DNA of 53,341 nt. Source: Lobulomyces angularis (taxonomy: Eukaryota > Chytridiomycota > Chytridiomycetes > Lobulomycetales > Lobulomycetaceae). Within the stretch, counting starts at the first letter, position 1; the number at the start of each line of letters is the position of its first letter. The notes under the pieces are model-generated. The model was not told the origin of the DNA. It searched no databases and saw only the letters and a program-made list of their open reading frames with translations. Position numbers and translations under genes: made by a program. The stretch is from contig JADHYX010000126.1 in NCBI GenBank assembly GCA_027604685.1, forward strand, positions 1 to 53,341. Reading direction: 5' to 3'. Of this stretch, positions 1 to 12,720 are shown in pieces.

Positions 1-1585
1 GGTATTACGTGTAGGAGGTTTAATAGGATATTAAAGATATCCTCCTAATATCCTATTACATATCTCAAAATATTTAAATATTGGATATAACCATGATTGA
101 TCGATATCTATTGTCATAAAAACATTTGCTAACTACCTTGAAATATTGCTAATTATCCTAGTTCATATCTCATTTCATTTAGATAGTTGGTTCTACTACT
201 TTTACTACCATTAGTATGAGCTTAAAGTGCAATTGTATTTTGAGTAGCATCCATTAAGAGATATTATTTAGCTTGTTACCTCTACCTCACTTACTGCTAC
301 ATAATTATATAAAATTAACTGATAAATGCTAAGGTACCGTATAGGAGTTGCAGTATTGGATCTGGCCGTATGATGTACTCACCTAATTGTACTAGCTATT
401 CACATTGTACTTTATGTAATACTTTTACTAACTTTTTATCTCTTAAATGTTCAGTATAGATAATATGTTAACATTTAACTTTAATTAGAATCACGCATAC
501 CAAATAAAGAATAGATAAGAAACAATTAGATGGTTTTAACCTCGTTATATAACTTTTATCATAATTATCCTTACATTCTCAATAATCAACCCTAATTGAC
601 ATGTTGATTAATATTAAGTTCGTGTATTAAAATTATTCTACTAATTAATAATCACCGTCTTTTAAATGTTAACATATTGGTATTACCCATGATAGCATTT
701 GTCTTACATTATTAGCTACAACCCATTGTTATATGGTGACTGCTTAAGATAAATTAGCTTATAATTTAATGGTTTAAGATTATCTAAGGAATACATTGCG
801 CAGTTATTAAATGGAAAAGGTTAAGTTAGGGAAATAAAAATACTAAGGACACATTAATAAGTAGTTAAATAGGAGATAATATTTAAGCATGCTTCCTATA
901 AAGTATTCGGAATAATTGGAATTTTACTGATTATTGCTTTAATATCCCTTTAATAATCGTGGCCTAATTTATTAAGGATGCTGTGATATTAAACACAATA
1001 AGTATTATAAACTTAAAGCTATAATTTTTACCTTTTATTGCCTGTCTCCTTTATATGCTTACTTTATTGGTATTTAGATAATTATAAACGTATCTTATTT
1101 GGTATTTAGATCCCTTAGCTTGATTTAATCTTCTTATAAACTATCTAGGTTATTTGGGCTACCTAAACGAGCTACATATTGTCATAATTATACCAGTACA
1201 ATACTATGGATTATTTCTCCATATTACAATCCATGAGTACTACTTATATAACAGGTAATTTTTATCGTATTGACATTTATTTAGATGTATTTAGAGAGAA
1301 AAAGATTGATTGACTATAATCATAGTCTGCGATGTGATGATTATGATGTATGCAATTGAATTTTTCCCCCCTACTATCATATCTGATAGAAGGAAGTGCA
1401 TGTAGAGCTTAAATGTTTGCTAATATAAAGCAATTTTGTCTTATAACACATCATCAAGAATATGATTAGCTATAGAAAGCAATTAATTAGTATTATGTTT
1501 AGATAAAAGTATATATATGAGAACAAATTATAACTAGCTATAAAAAAGACAAGCATTATCAATTAAAAAGTAATAAATAAAAAAA
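1..1585. other. Intergenic DNA upstream of nad2
   Basis: No gene was recognised here on either strand. Seen directly: a 12-bp inverted repeat (TAATAGGATATT at 21-32, complement at 47-58), a small hairpin at 1312-1327 (GACTAT/ATAGTC), and a near-palindrome CTATCATATCTGATAG at 1374-1389. The last one sits in a run of about 33 nt that recurs at about 13575-13608. Two in-frame TAA codons at 1571-1576 close off nad2 on its 5' side. Confidence 0.6.
1374..1389. repeat. Palindromic dispersed repeat, copy 1
   Basis: CTATCATATCTGATAG is a near-perfect palindrome following TTTTTCCCCC. A second copy with the same flanks and a perfect 16-bp palindrome lies at 13588-13603, inside the broken group II reverse transcriptase. 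The match continues for a few bases on both sides, so it looks like a dispersed element rather than chance. Confidence 0.6.
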
Positions 1586-4528
1586 ATGATTTAGATTATT
1601 GGTTAGATGGCAAATTTGTATATATCATATTAGATTAGTGGATTTGGTAAACATTTACGTATATAGTCTTCTATTAATTCATACCGTATGGAATTACCTA
1701 AAAAAAGAACAGGAATATTTAAACGACCTATAGTAGGTTAGAGTAGAATAACTAGTTAGATTTTATAGATATCTTAGTATTTTACATTTACAACATATTA
1801 GAATTGGCCAAATGAAGATATAATATTTATGGATGGTTAGTGTAAAATTTCTTCGTTAGGATAGTTGAGTGAGATATATTTATTAAGTTAGGTATATATA
1901 ATGTAGCAAATAATAGCAGGATCAGATTATACTACTCATATATCTAAAAGACCAGAATAGTTTTAGATGATTCTTACTAATTTAATAGGATAGATTTATT
2001 AGATTAATAGTAATGATTGGGTAGTTACTATTACTGCTTGGGAATTAATGAATTAGTCTTAGTACTAGTAGGTAACAATGCAAGGTAGTACAGATATAGG
2101 TTCCTCTTTATCTGCAGGTATTAAATATTTTTAGTTAAGTGCATAGACTACTGCATTTTTATAGATGGGGGTTAGTTAGATATATGGTAAAACAGGAAGT
2201 ACTAATTATGATGTATTGATATCTTATGGAAGCATCATGGATCTTGATATGAATATTTTGAATTGCAATAATAATTTAGATTATTTTTTATTATATCAAG
2301 ATCAAGATAAGGAGGTATATTCATATATGTTCAATAATAATTCATAGCTTGATTTAATCTCAAGTTATGATAAAAATAATTTCATTGATATAAATAACAA
2401 TTATTATAAATTTACTATTATTAAAAATTATTTTTCATAGTATCTTGGATAGTTATTAATTTTTATTACATTAATGTTTAAATTAAGTGCTGCACCATTT
2501 CATCAATGGGCACCAGATCTATATGATTCTTTACCTACACCTATAGCTATGTATGTTGCTATAATACCTAAACTTGCTATTTAGATCTTATTGTTGATTC
2601 TCGTACCTTTAATATTAAAATTTTTTACTGTTATTTTTTTAAATCATGTTGCAATTATTTCTATTCTTATTGGTTCTATAGGTTTAGGTTCACAATGGCG
2701 TATTAAAAGATTTATAACTTATAGTGCAATTAGTCATCTTGGTTTCCTTTTATTAGCTTATATTTGTATTTCTTTTGAAAGTTATATATTTTATATTATT
2801 ATTTATGGTATTTCTAATATTATATTTTTTTATATTTTATAGTTAATTGGATATAGTTGTAAAGGTGATAGTGGAGATATTTCTTTTATGGTACCTGGTA
2901 TATTTAAAATGAATCCATATCTTGTAGCGGCATTAGCTATTATTCTTTTTTCTTTAGCTGGTATTCCACCTCTTGCTGGGTTTTTTGCTAAATTGCAAGT
3001 TATTCATTCTATAGTTAATGATTATCATATTATGATTTCTCTTATAGTTATTTTAGCTAGTGTAATTAGTACTACTTGTTATTTATTACTTATTAAAGGT
3101 ATTTCTTTTGATTTGACTAAATATTATACTTATATTTCTATTAATAATTTCTTATCATTATTTGTTGCTATCTTGTCCTTTATATTATTATTTTATTTAC
3201 CTTTATTTTATGGAGATTTTTTTAATCCACAATTAACTAATGTTTATCTTTATAAATTTATCTTGCTGCATCCATTGGGTAATATTAAACGATTCTCATT
3301 TGATAAAAATAATAAAAATTCTACAGATAATGCCTTTATTATTATTGCTGCACTATTAATTTTTTTAGGTATTTTTTCTGTTATTTCTATTGAATTTTTA
3401 TATAGTTTTGGTGTATCTATTTCTTTGATGTCTACTCCTCCTAATCAAACTATTATTACTGAAGAACCGAAAACACCACCTAGACATAGACAACCAGATA
3501 TGCCTTGGTTATCTGATGTAAAACCTACAAGAGTAGTTTATCCAGAACTTCCAGCACCAGAACCAAATCAACCAGAACCAGTTTTTCTTAATATTGGTAA
3601 AGGTAAAAAAGGAAAACCTGGAATAATTCGAAATAAATTTATTTCTTTATTTCTTCTTTTTTCGTTTATTAGTTTTTTGTCTTTCATTTCACTTCCTTTT
3701 TTGAATTATTCTCCTTTATTACTTGCTTCTTTTTTTCCTATCCTTCAATTAAATAATAATGGATTTATTTCTTCTATTAAACAAATTAATATTAATAAAA
3801 GATTTTTTAGACCAGGATCTTCTAATGAATTATCCTAGGTTAGAACAATAGATCAAACTGTTTCGACACCCGATCTAACAATTCAAAATTTTTTGACAAA
3901 TAGACCCAATTTAACAGTTCAAACTAATTTTGAAGTAAATCCTAGATTAAATAGATATATTGATTTACCCATTACTCCTAGTACTCCTAGTACTGATGGG
4001 GGTTCTGATATTACATTGGTTAATGAATTGGGTACACCGTCCTTACCACCTACTCCTAATTCGATTACTTCTAGTAATCATTCAACTTTAACTAATGAAT
4101 CTGATCTAATACCGAATGTCTATCCATTTTATGATCAGTATTTATCTTATCAATCTATTTAGGATACTTAGGCTTTTTTACCAACAGAGGAGATAAGAAA
4201 TGCTGTTATGAATTTTTCAATTAGAGGTGCAAATTCTCCTTTAGTATCTCGTCAACTTTATGCCTTACCTCCGATTCCACCTAGAGATGGTTCATAGCAT
4301 CTTAATTCTATGGAACTTATTCGAGATATCACTAGAGAGAGAACCATGCCAACTCTTAATAATATACTTCGAAGTTTTGATAATGCAAATATGGATAATA
4401 TTAATCTTACTCAATCTTTTAATTATATTACTCCAGATCAATTAAATCCTATGAATCTTGAATTTATAACTAATGTTCCTCCATATGCACAATTTTTTAT
4501 GGATTATTATCACTTTTTCATAGTATAA
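1586..4528 (+). CDS. nad2: NADH dehydrogenase subunit 2 with long C-terminal extension
   Basis: Membrane subunit of complex I that helps form the proton-pumping arm in the inner membrane. Reading TAG as Leu gives one frame of 980 codons from ATG 1586 to TAA 4526-4528; upstream TAAs at 1571-1576 exclude an earlier start. Family motifs seen: GVSLIYG with GSTN (residues about 195-210), [19 protein letters not shown] (about 300-320), [15 protein letters not shown], and [14 protein letters not shown] (about 455-470). Members of the family are usually about 480-580 residues. Here some 400 residues follow the conserved core: first membrane-like segments, then Pro/Thr/Ser/Asn-rich hydrophilic sequence ([19 protein letters not shown]) and a final hydrophilic tail. 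TAG-Leu codons: 29 in codons 1-333, 5 afterwards. Identity is sure; whether the whole tail is in the mature protein is not known. Confidence 0.93.
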
Positions 4529-4862
4529 ATGCGGATATTTTTATATTATGTATCATGTACATTGATATAATATCGTATATTTCAATTAAAAAATTCTCTC
4601 AAAAGTAATATTTAATTATATTACCCTTATATATATCAATTTTGTTGCTTTTAATTATAACTGGTGGTATTCCGTTACATGTAGTATAAATGTATTATAA
4701 TTTATATGACATATCCCTTTTCTTAAAAAAGGAAAATTGCATTATGTATTATACATCAGCAATTTTTGGAGAAGAGTTTAAGTATTTATTGCTTTTACTT
4801 AAAGCCATTGTTTGCATTTTGTATCTTTGTAATGAGGATATTTAGGTTTTATCTTCACCAAC

Positions 4863-4873
4863 GCGTAGCCGGT
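4863..4873 (+). repeat. 11-bp GC motif GCGTAGCCGGT, copy 1 of 8
   Basis: This GC-rich word stands out in AT-rich DNA. Further copies: 19871-19881, 25325-25335 and 53000-53010 on plus; 16125-16135, 26578-26588 and 27360-27370 on minus; and a variant with one extra G at 20559-20569. Flanks differ between copies. All lie outside recognised intact genes. Confidence 0.75.
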
Positions 4874-4926
4874 GTAAGTAGTATTAATATTTTAATTATA
4901 TCACCCCATATATATATTTTGCTATG

Positions 4927-4955
4927 TTTTCATAATCCGACATTTAGTCTCACCT
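4927..4955 (+). repeat. 29-nt dispersed repeat, copy 1
   Basis: TTTTCATAATCCGACATTTA followed by GTCTCACCT recurs at 29871-29899 with a single C/T difference. Flanking sequence is unrelated. It may be a conserved remnant of a lost gene or a mobile fragment; no function can be read from it. Confidence 0.7.
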
Positions 4956-7118
4956 GTAATATCCCATTAATTGTTACTGAATCTATGGTTATATATTATA
5001 AAAATAAGTTAACAAACCTCTTATTCTCAGTTTTTTTTTTGTTTAATCCTTTGTATTCTATACTTTTCATATGTTAATATATCGTTGTTTATATTAAATC
5101 AATATCAGCAGAGCATATAAAAAGTCTTTTATATCAATCCGTTATATCCTCTTGGTTCCCTTTAAATATAATCATAACCTTAATTTATTAATTATCATTA
5201 ATTACATAACCATACATAACCATACATAAATATATTAACACAAATATATATAATACATATTTATTTTGTAATATGTCATGCATTTTTGTCTTTTCATGAA
5301 ATGCCAAATATTTTTCTGGTCAATTATTATAAAAACAGGGTTGTTTTATATTAGGGTATCTAATATACATTAGGTTATATCCAATTTAAATCCCTCTATC
5401 TCTAATATGTGTTCGACATCACCCGTAAAAAAATAGTTTTATACTTTTGTGTATTTATAAATTTATTAGATATATCACTATAAAATACTTTAAGTAATCG
5501 CATAGTTCAGACTGTTTGGACTACTTTTTCAAGAGTTTTAAGAATGTAATTTATAATTGGGTCATAATATCGGTACTCTTTGCAAGTCTCTCAGCAACAA
5601 TAATATACAATTGGTACATTATATATTATTCATAAAATGCTTTAATTTCGTTATCATTAAAAGTTCTAAATTTTTATATAACTATTATTATATTGTTGAA
5701 TGTTCTATCTTTGTTATTTCTTTTTACTTCGGGATATTTTTCATGAACTAGTTTACTTAATGATTCTGGGATCTATAAATGGAAATATAAATACATATTG
5801 CGAGTTATCTTTATTTTCATCAATAATTATGCATACTTTATGTTCATTAGGTTGTAAAGACCGGCCATCAACTTATACAATAAACTAGGTATTTTAATTA
5901 ACACACAGTTTAATTTATCAACCTTTTATATATATACTTCAAGCATTACGTTCTTTTGTAAAACATTTTTTTAACACTTTTTAATTTTATACAATCGATT
6001 AAGAATATTTAAATATTAAAAGGATATCGTATATAAAATAGTTTTATACTTTTTGCATATATGAAACCTCATTCAAGTATTTTAACTTTTCTTAAGCTAA
6101 TTTTGGTTTTAATTCATTTAATAATACATTCTATTTAATAATAATAATTGACTAATATAAAAATAATATTAGCATAATGAATGTTTATATCTTATAGATT
6201 TTATCTCTATCACTATATATAGCGCCTAAAAAGTTATGATGATAAAAAAATAATAACGTTTTGTAATTTAATAACATCTAAAATGTTATGGTTTATACCC
6301 ATTCATTATGTATTTAATTGATAATTAAAGAGTATCAAAAATCTTAAAAAGGAAATTAAAAAATGATTGCATTTTGTATAATAATCCTCATACATTTGTC
6401 ACATTTATTAAACATCTATTTTGTCTATACATCTTTTTGTTAATTTTTCCTTATAGTAGTTTATAAATACAATTAACTTATGATATTTATCTAGTTTTAT
6501 ATCGTAAACTGACAAAGGTATAATAAAATATAAATTCATTTAAGATTACAAATACTATTTTGCTCAATTATATTTTATTATTCTCATCAGTCATTTAATT
6601 ATTATTTTAATGCCGATAGTAATTTAGAAACACAAAAATTATAAAAATTAATCATAAACTATAAAAATGTTTCATATTAAGATGGATAATAGTAACATAA
6701 ATTAATCGATAATGTTTTGTATTAATATAGATCCTTATTAATTTTACCTATATGTATTAATTATATATTCACCGATTATAATGCTTAAATTGTGCAAAAA
6801 GCAAAATATATATTTAAAACTAACTAGAGGATAAAATAGAAAAAGTTTACAATACATAATTAATAAATTTAAGCATTTTAATTTCATATAAATCAGTTAT
6901 ACGGTTTTGTATAACAATAAACCCATATAAGTATCTTATAAATCATTGGTTTAATAAATATATATACATTTTAATATATTTTGTATACCGTATTTTTACA
7001 TTTAAATTATAAATGGAAATTTAAATACATTTTTGCACTCGTTTTTAGGAGGTATCTATTTATAACTATTTAAGCATAAGGATGTAATATTTTGCTATTA
7101 TGTTTATCATATATAGGG

Positions 7119-7136
7119 CCCCCCTATAGTGGGGGG
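7119..7136. repeat. C6/G6 hairpin
   Basis: Six C, loop TATAGT, six G: a strong stem in an AT-rich spacer 230 nt upstream of nad6. Similar C-run/G-run hairpins occur near 36190-36230, 40330-40370 and 44281-44300. It could be a processing site or a mobile GC cluster. Confidence 0.55.
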
Positions 7137-7363
7137 ATAATTTAATGGTTATTATATATATTTTATGGTAATGCCTATTTAGATTGGAGGATTTCTTTTT
7201 AATGCATTTATATTTTATTCCAGTTTTCCCATACATACTACTCTCTATATAATATTATTATATAGCTTACCTTCATTTAAAGCAATATTAAAATGCATAT
7301 TACGTAAAAATATATATTTTGGTATTAATATGATAAAGGTTGGGAAAGATAAAAATTAAGAAA

Positions 7364-8386
7364 ATGAATAATTTGAATATTTTGGATTATATTAATAATG
7401 ATGTAAATTTAATAATTGAAAATTTTTATAATCTTTCAATATTGGAATGGAGTTATTAGATTTAGGGTAGTATTATTTTGATAGCAGCTTAGATAGTAAT
7501 TAGTGCTAAAAATCCTATTCATAGAATAGCTTCATAGATAGTAGTATTTACAGCTGGTGCATTTATATTTATGCTATTAGATTAGAATTTTTTAGGTTTA
7601 ACTTATATAATTGTTTATGTAGGTGCTATTGCAATATTATTTTAGTTTGTTATTATGATGGTACATATCCCATCAGGTATTGGTACTCCGATATTAATTA
7701 ATAATATTATGATTGAAAATCATTCTAATATCTCTTCTAATAAAGAAGAAGAATCTTATTCTCCTTATGAGTTTGAATCCTTTGAAAAAGAAGATCTTAT
7801 AGATATTATAATCTCACGTGATAATAAGGGTTTTAATATTAATGATTATATAAAAAGTGAAAATCTAGATTATAATGAACTTACTTAGGATGAGTTTAAA
7901 CTAGAATCCTGTAATTCTAAAGATAAATCTTCAATGAATATTAATAAGGATGATACAATTAATTATATTATTACCCCTATTTATGATCTGGAACCTGAAA
8001 GAGATACTAAAAATACTCTAATTTTACTGTTTAGTATTACTATAATTTTATTATTAGTTTTTACTTTTATTATGTCACCTATTTTGGTAACCTTATTTCC
8101 TTCTTTTACTATGAATGGTAATTTTTTATCAGAAGGAAATGATTTAACTAATTATTCAACATATTATACATTAATTGAAAATAATATATTAAATTCATCT
8201 AGTCTTCCTATGGATATATATAGTTATTTTTATCCTTCTTGGTCCATTGAATATAAAACTATTACAGATATTGAAAGTTTAGCTATTTTAGTTTATGTTG
8301 CTTTTCCTACTGCATTAATTTTAATTAGTATTGCTTTATGGACAGTTATGATAGGAATCATTTCTATTTGTTCTCCTCGTCCTTGA
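7364..8386 (+). CDS. nad6: NADH dehydrogenase subunit 6 with a large hydrophilic insertion
   Basis: Complex I membrane subunit. ATG 7364 to TGA 8384-8386 gives 340 residues with TAG as Leu. Seen: ISAKNPIHRI (about residues 52-61), the conserved helix GLTYIIVYVGAIAILFLFVIM in the middle, and a C-terminal pair of hydrophobic segments ending ISICSPRP. Usual length is about 160-220 residues. The excess is an acidic, Asn/Ser-rich stretch between the VMMVHIP helix and the later membrane segments (about residues 105-220: NKEEESYS, FEKEDLID). Six TAG-Leu codons fall in the first 95 codons and one (7886) in the rest. An 83-nt spacer separates it from nad4L, so co-transcription is likely. Confidence 0.92.
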
Positions 8387-8469
8387 ATTTTATGTAAATA
8401 ATTGTTACTAATTTTGTATTCTGATTTCCATTGTTTATTTTAGAGTAGGGAGCTATATATTATTTTAAT

Positions 8470-8952
8470 ATGTTAACTAATTACATAAATAATACTATCT
8501 CTTTAAATACTAATTTTGTAACCATGGGGTCATATGGTTATAATTTAGCTATTATTATTTTTATTCTTGGTATAATTGCTTTTATTTTTCAAAGTTTTAT
8601 TTCTTTTGATTCTAAAGTAAATGTAGCTGGTAATCTTATTATGATTATAGTTTCCTTGGAACTTATTTTACTTGCTATAGGTATCTTACTCATTAATATT
8701 TCTATAGGTCTTGATGATATGGTTGGAGTTAATTTAACTCTTTATTTATTACCTCTCGCTGGTGCTGAATCTGCTATTGCATTAGCATTATTAGTTGCTT
8801 ATTATCCATTAAGAGGAAATATTGTTTTGAATATCACCTCCAGTATGAGTTCATTAGTTTTATCTAATTTTACTGTTTAGTATTATATTACTTCAAGACG
8901 GGACAAGTCGATATTGTACTCAATAATCTCTCTTACTCTTTTACTTATTTAA
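8470..8952 (+). CDS. nad4L: NADH dehydrogenase subunit 4L
   Basis: Small complex I membrane subunit with three helices. The frame runs from ATG 8470; TAG at 8878 is Leu in this code, so translation would continue to TAA 8950-8952 (160 residues). Family signatures: VAGNLIMIIVSLELILLAIG in the middle and LAGAESAIALALLVAYY near the end. Usual length is about 90-100 residues, so there is extra sequence at both ends: the inner Met of MGSYGYNLAI (codon 19) is the usual family start, and the last 24 residues (YYITSRRDKS onward) exist only because TAG is read through. No TAG codon lies in the conserved core. A nad5 relic follows, matching the common fungal nad4L-nad5 order. Confidence 0.9.
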
Positions 8953-9905
8953 ACTCTTATAGCTTATGTATAAACTGCTTTTATTTTTAGCGAAAGATAT
9001 ATGAATATTTGGAGGTTTATTCCATACTACCGCCACTACAAGTATTTTTCTAACAAGCTTGCGCGTTCATATAAATATAATGATTCAAACACTTAACAGA
9101 GCTTTATTTACTTTATTAATAAAGTAAGGTTATCTTTGTTTACGTTATATATACTGGCGGCGTTATTATGTATATCTAAATTGGTAATAATTTGCATCCT
9201 CTTATTATGATAACAATATAAAACAAGAAGCACCTAATTAAATGTTCATATGCAGGATGTAGCTGGTTCATAATGCTATATAATTGTTGAGAATAAAATA
9301 GAATCCATGACATACAAAATATAGATCACGAGATTAGGAAAACACTTCCTGTAACAATAAATAAAATGATTAAAGTTAAATTGTTATCGAGTGAACTAAT
9401 AATATAATTTTTTGCTATTTACAAAAGTTGTAACAACAGTAGGTATGGCGTCATACACATCCGGGCTTAAAAAATGAAATGGTGCAGCGGAAACTTTGAC
9501 GTAAAAATCCTATCCCCCATAAACAGTAAACTTCTGTGAATATTAATTGTATTACGGAACTTTAATAACGAATAAAATGGGATAACAATTTAACTTTAAT
9601 TATTTTATAGTTCTCCCCTAATTATAGGTACAGTTATAGGATTAATACAATTTAGAATAAAACTTTTTGCCTATCTCATGTAGGTTTTATATGGTTTAAG
9701 AATGCACAGAGTCAACACAGGATTTTTTTTTACTTTATATCTCTGCTTATTAAAGGAATTCATAAGGTTACAGAACCAATCATTTAAATAAAGATCCTTT
9801 AAATTATCTGAGTATCAGAAAGTAATAATTTGAGTAAAGATTATAGTTAACGTTATAATTAGCACTGTTTATAGCCTATTGCTCCTATAGTTAGTTATTA
9901 GAATA
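8953..9905. other. Intergenic DNA after nad4L
   Basis: No gene was recognised. A short copy of the AAGCTTGCGCG motif related to the GC elements is at 9055-9065. The sequence near 9250-9275 (GATGTAGC followed by TCATAATGC) recalls tRNA-Met parts but cannot be folded into a tRNA. Confidence 0.5.
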
Positions 9906-9959
9906 TTGCATTTTTGCTTTCTTTTTTCATATTTATGCATCCTTCACAGCATTCTTTAT

Positions 9960-10300
9960 TTAGCCCCTCATAAATACCAATATATATTAATTATTTTGTT
10001 AGGCTATACAATCTTTGTTGCACCTTGGATAGATGTTGAGGATTTATTAGTTGCATGGTTTGGATCATTGACACTTGAGATAGATCATTAGCAATAGTAA
10101 CTTTATTTACAAACTGAATAATGGTATGGATTAATTGCTATAATAACTCCTAATTATTATCTACACCAATAGGAATTTTATATAACTTCGACAAAGATAA
10201 ATTTATGGATACTTGCATTTGGGAAATGTTCACAGATTATAATGATGGCACAAAATTACATTATCTGAAGTTTAATAGGACCAATTTAAAGATATTGGTA
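9960..10300 (+). pseudogene. nad5: nad5 relic (N-terminal third)
   Basis: The frame at positions divisible by 3 reads APWIDVEDLL..WFGSLTL, then WYGLIAIITP..YYLHQLEFYITS..INLWILAFG..SQIIMMAQNYII, then LIG. This tracks the nad5 segment in relatives that runs from a W-I-D-V start through FDSLT, an IEYM-DP turn and FM-LLA, up to the LIGWEG motif. The frame is broken by TAA (at about 10098 and 10116) and TGA (at 10265), and the key GWEG motif is destroyed. No later nad5 segment was found downstream. It lies 1 kb after nad4L, as expected for an old nad4L-nad5 pair. A decayed copy is the simplest reading. Confidence 0.6.
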
Positions 10301-12329
10301 AAGTCTCAGTTGTCAATGACCTTGATATATAAATAAAGCATTTCACAAAGAGTCATTTTATCAATTTACGCCATGAATTCGGTACCAGAGATAATATCAA
10401 AGGCAAAGATAATCCCAGCGATCGCTTTATAAAAAATATGAAAAAAGCAATATCTCTGTCTTATTTATCCTATTTATTATGCCCTTGTCAGTTTACAATA
10501 TTTAATATATGGATATTTTTGTACAACGGCTATAGTTAAGAATAATCTTATAAGCTATTTTGGAATTCATTAAATCCATCAAAGAGATAATGCTCTTAAA
10601 TTACGTGCATATATATTTAATGCTTATTAATACCAATAAAAACCCAATTAGCGGAATATTAAAATATATAAGTTAAATACACCTATAAAGCATATATAAT
10701 TTAAACTACCTATATTTATCATTTATTTATACAACATAATATTAATTTTTAACATATTGTAAACAAACATATTTATAATATATAACGAAATATATTGTAA
10801 TAATAGTTGGAATAATCAATATGAGTAATTATAGCTATCATAGAATAAATATTGATGGTAAACTATAAAAAGTTAAGATGTATTGTACGCTTATATAATG
10901 TAGATGGATACAATAAATAAGATTTTTATGCATTTATAAATGCATCATTATTACAATATATTTTAATAGTAAATTTTGCGGGTTCAGTATTACGGTATGC
11001 ATTATGCATTTGCTTTAAATGCCAATAATATACTGTACTAATATATTACTCTAATTACATTTATACTTTATTAATAATTAATTATTAGCTTCAATAACAA
11101 ATATCTTAAAAAACTAGAGGTTTTCAGTCTCATAATATTGTGTATAAGTAATAGTACATAATTTATAATTAAAACACACATAATTAGATTTTGATAAGAG
11201 AATATTTTAAAGTATTTTGCATTTTTGCAACTTCGCAAAAATCAACAGCATATTTTATTACCATCACAACCCATGTTTGTGGCAAAGAAAGCTATAATAA
11301 GGGAAGTAATATCATATGACAATAAGATGAGCTCGAGAATATACCTTCCACAATTAAGATTTAAATAAGATTAATAATGCAATATCTCTAGAGGTTAATA
11401 AGAAATTTTAAACGCACACCAGATTTGTGTGTTTTTTAAACTCCACAAAAAAGCAATATTCCCCCATCAGTCAAAACCTGCTATTCAATGAGGATCTTGT
11501 ATAGCTTTTAATTCAATCAGCGGTCTAACTTTTGGAACAACGGCATCTTCATTGACTAAATTTAAACACCTCTAAAAGTCCTTTACTTGTTAAATGCTCT
11601 TTACGGAGCATTTAGTATATAACTTGTTTGAACAATAAGTAATCAGTTTTGTGAAAAAATATTTATAAAAATGTGGTAGTACATACTGAGCTAAATGCTT
11701 TAACAGACGCGAAAAAAAAACCACCGTAGGAAATAAAATTTCCCTGCACCGTTAAAGAAATTTTATATTTGCATTTTATTAGTCTTTATAATGAAGCCCT
11801 ATTGAGAACCCTGGTGTAATTTATATCTTAACTTTTTTTTTTTCTTGAAAATTCTATTTATATATACAAACCATATATATAAGTATATTATCATATACAT
11901 AAAAATTAATCATATTTAATATCAAGATACCATATCAAATTACATTCCTATTTAGTCATCACTTTACAGCCTACTCATATCACTTATTTATAACTATATA
12001 TTTTTATTCTTGCATCGTTTGACTCCCTTATTCTTATTTAATTAACAATAAATGCTAAAGCATATACTTACTAAATTAATGAACTGAAATTATAACCTTA
12101 TAAAAAGTCTATTGATTTTTATATATTGCACCTGTTAAATATCGTACAAAATATTTAGTCTCTATCGACTTTAAAGAATACCTATCTCCATCTTATAGTA
12201 TTCAGGATCTTTACACCATTATCGGCCATATACCTTATCATACTTCGCGCTAATCGAATACTACTTTTGTCTAACACCTTAAACCTTTAATTATGTATGT
12301 GTATTGGGTCGAATTGCATTTATTATTTC
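10301..12329. other. Intergenic DNA, nad5 relic to group II relic
   Basis: No gene was recognised. Seen: an 18-bp perfect palindrome ATGCATTTATAAATGCAT (10928-10945), and an inverted pair TAAATGCTC/GAGCATTTA (11591-11599 and 11606-11614). Both contain the over-represented heptamer described in the findings. A hairpin with a T run lies at about 11410-11436. Confidence 0.5.
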
Positions 12330-12374
12330 ACAAGTGACTACTTGTCTTTAAACATAAAACCAAAGCTCCCACCG

Positions 12375-12410
12375 AACCCAGCGAGACAGTTACCCGTCAC
12401 TAGGCTCTCC
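12375..12410 (-). ncRNA. Group II intron domain V
   Basis: On the minus strand AGCCTAGTGAC, GG, tetraloop GTAA, then CTGTCTCGCTGGGTT folds into a domain V: a 7-bp lower stem (AGCCTAG with CTGGGTT, allowing G-U), a 2-nt bulge and a GTAA-capped upper stem. The AGC triad and GGTT closing are the family hallmarks. It lies downstream, on the same strand, of the RT and HNH remnants, as in an ordinary group II intron. Confidence 0.75.
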
Positions 12411-12420
12411 AACACTACTT

Positions 12421-12720
12421 GGTTTCATTTAACTTTATTTAAAATTCCCACCATGCATTTCTAGAGGATGTTTCTTACATAGTGGAATTTCTTTTCTTTC
12501 CATAGCTATTATATTGACTTTCTTTGCAGCATTTTCCTTTAAGATAGTTTTAAGAGGATTAAGATGATGCATTTATACATTCTCGTATGATCCGCATATT
12601 ACACATGGGGCACCCTGATTTGATATTGCTTTGTTTAGCCTCCAACCCATCATTTGTATTGGATTCTTACCTTTTCAGCCCAAATGGATTTAATTACTTT
12701 AGCAGGATTAGAGTTTCTTT
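12421..12720 (-). pseudogene. HNH endonuclease domain of the group II intron protein
   Basis: Minus-strand reading gives GAPCVICGSYENV-TAA-MHHLNPLKT, then MERKEIPLCKKHPLEMHGG, then TAA. This is the C-terminal HNH DNA-cutting domain of mobile group II intron proteins: two CxxC-type pairs and an HH core. The TAA sits exactly where the second HNH copy in this window (41600 region) has GAA in VEMHH, so a conserved Glu codon appears as TAA. Upstream the frame is broken. It belongs with the RT at 13190-14400 and the maturase segment now lying inverted at 12792-13141. Confidence 0.75.

Larger units (their letters stand above)
4529..7363. other. Intergenic DNA, nad2 to nad6
   Basis: No gene was recognised in these 2.8 kb. 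It holds one copy of the 11-bp GC motif (4863-4873), one copy of a 29-nt repeat (4927-4955, second copy 29871-29899), and a strong C6/G6 hairpin at 7119-7136. The short open frames are AT-rich and lack family motifs. Confidence 0.6.

Noticed and set aside
4766..5077. 103-codon open frame downstream of nad2
   Set aside because: It contains the 11-bp GC motif and the 29-nt repeat within the frame and shows no family motif.
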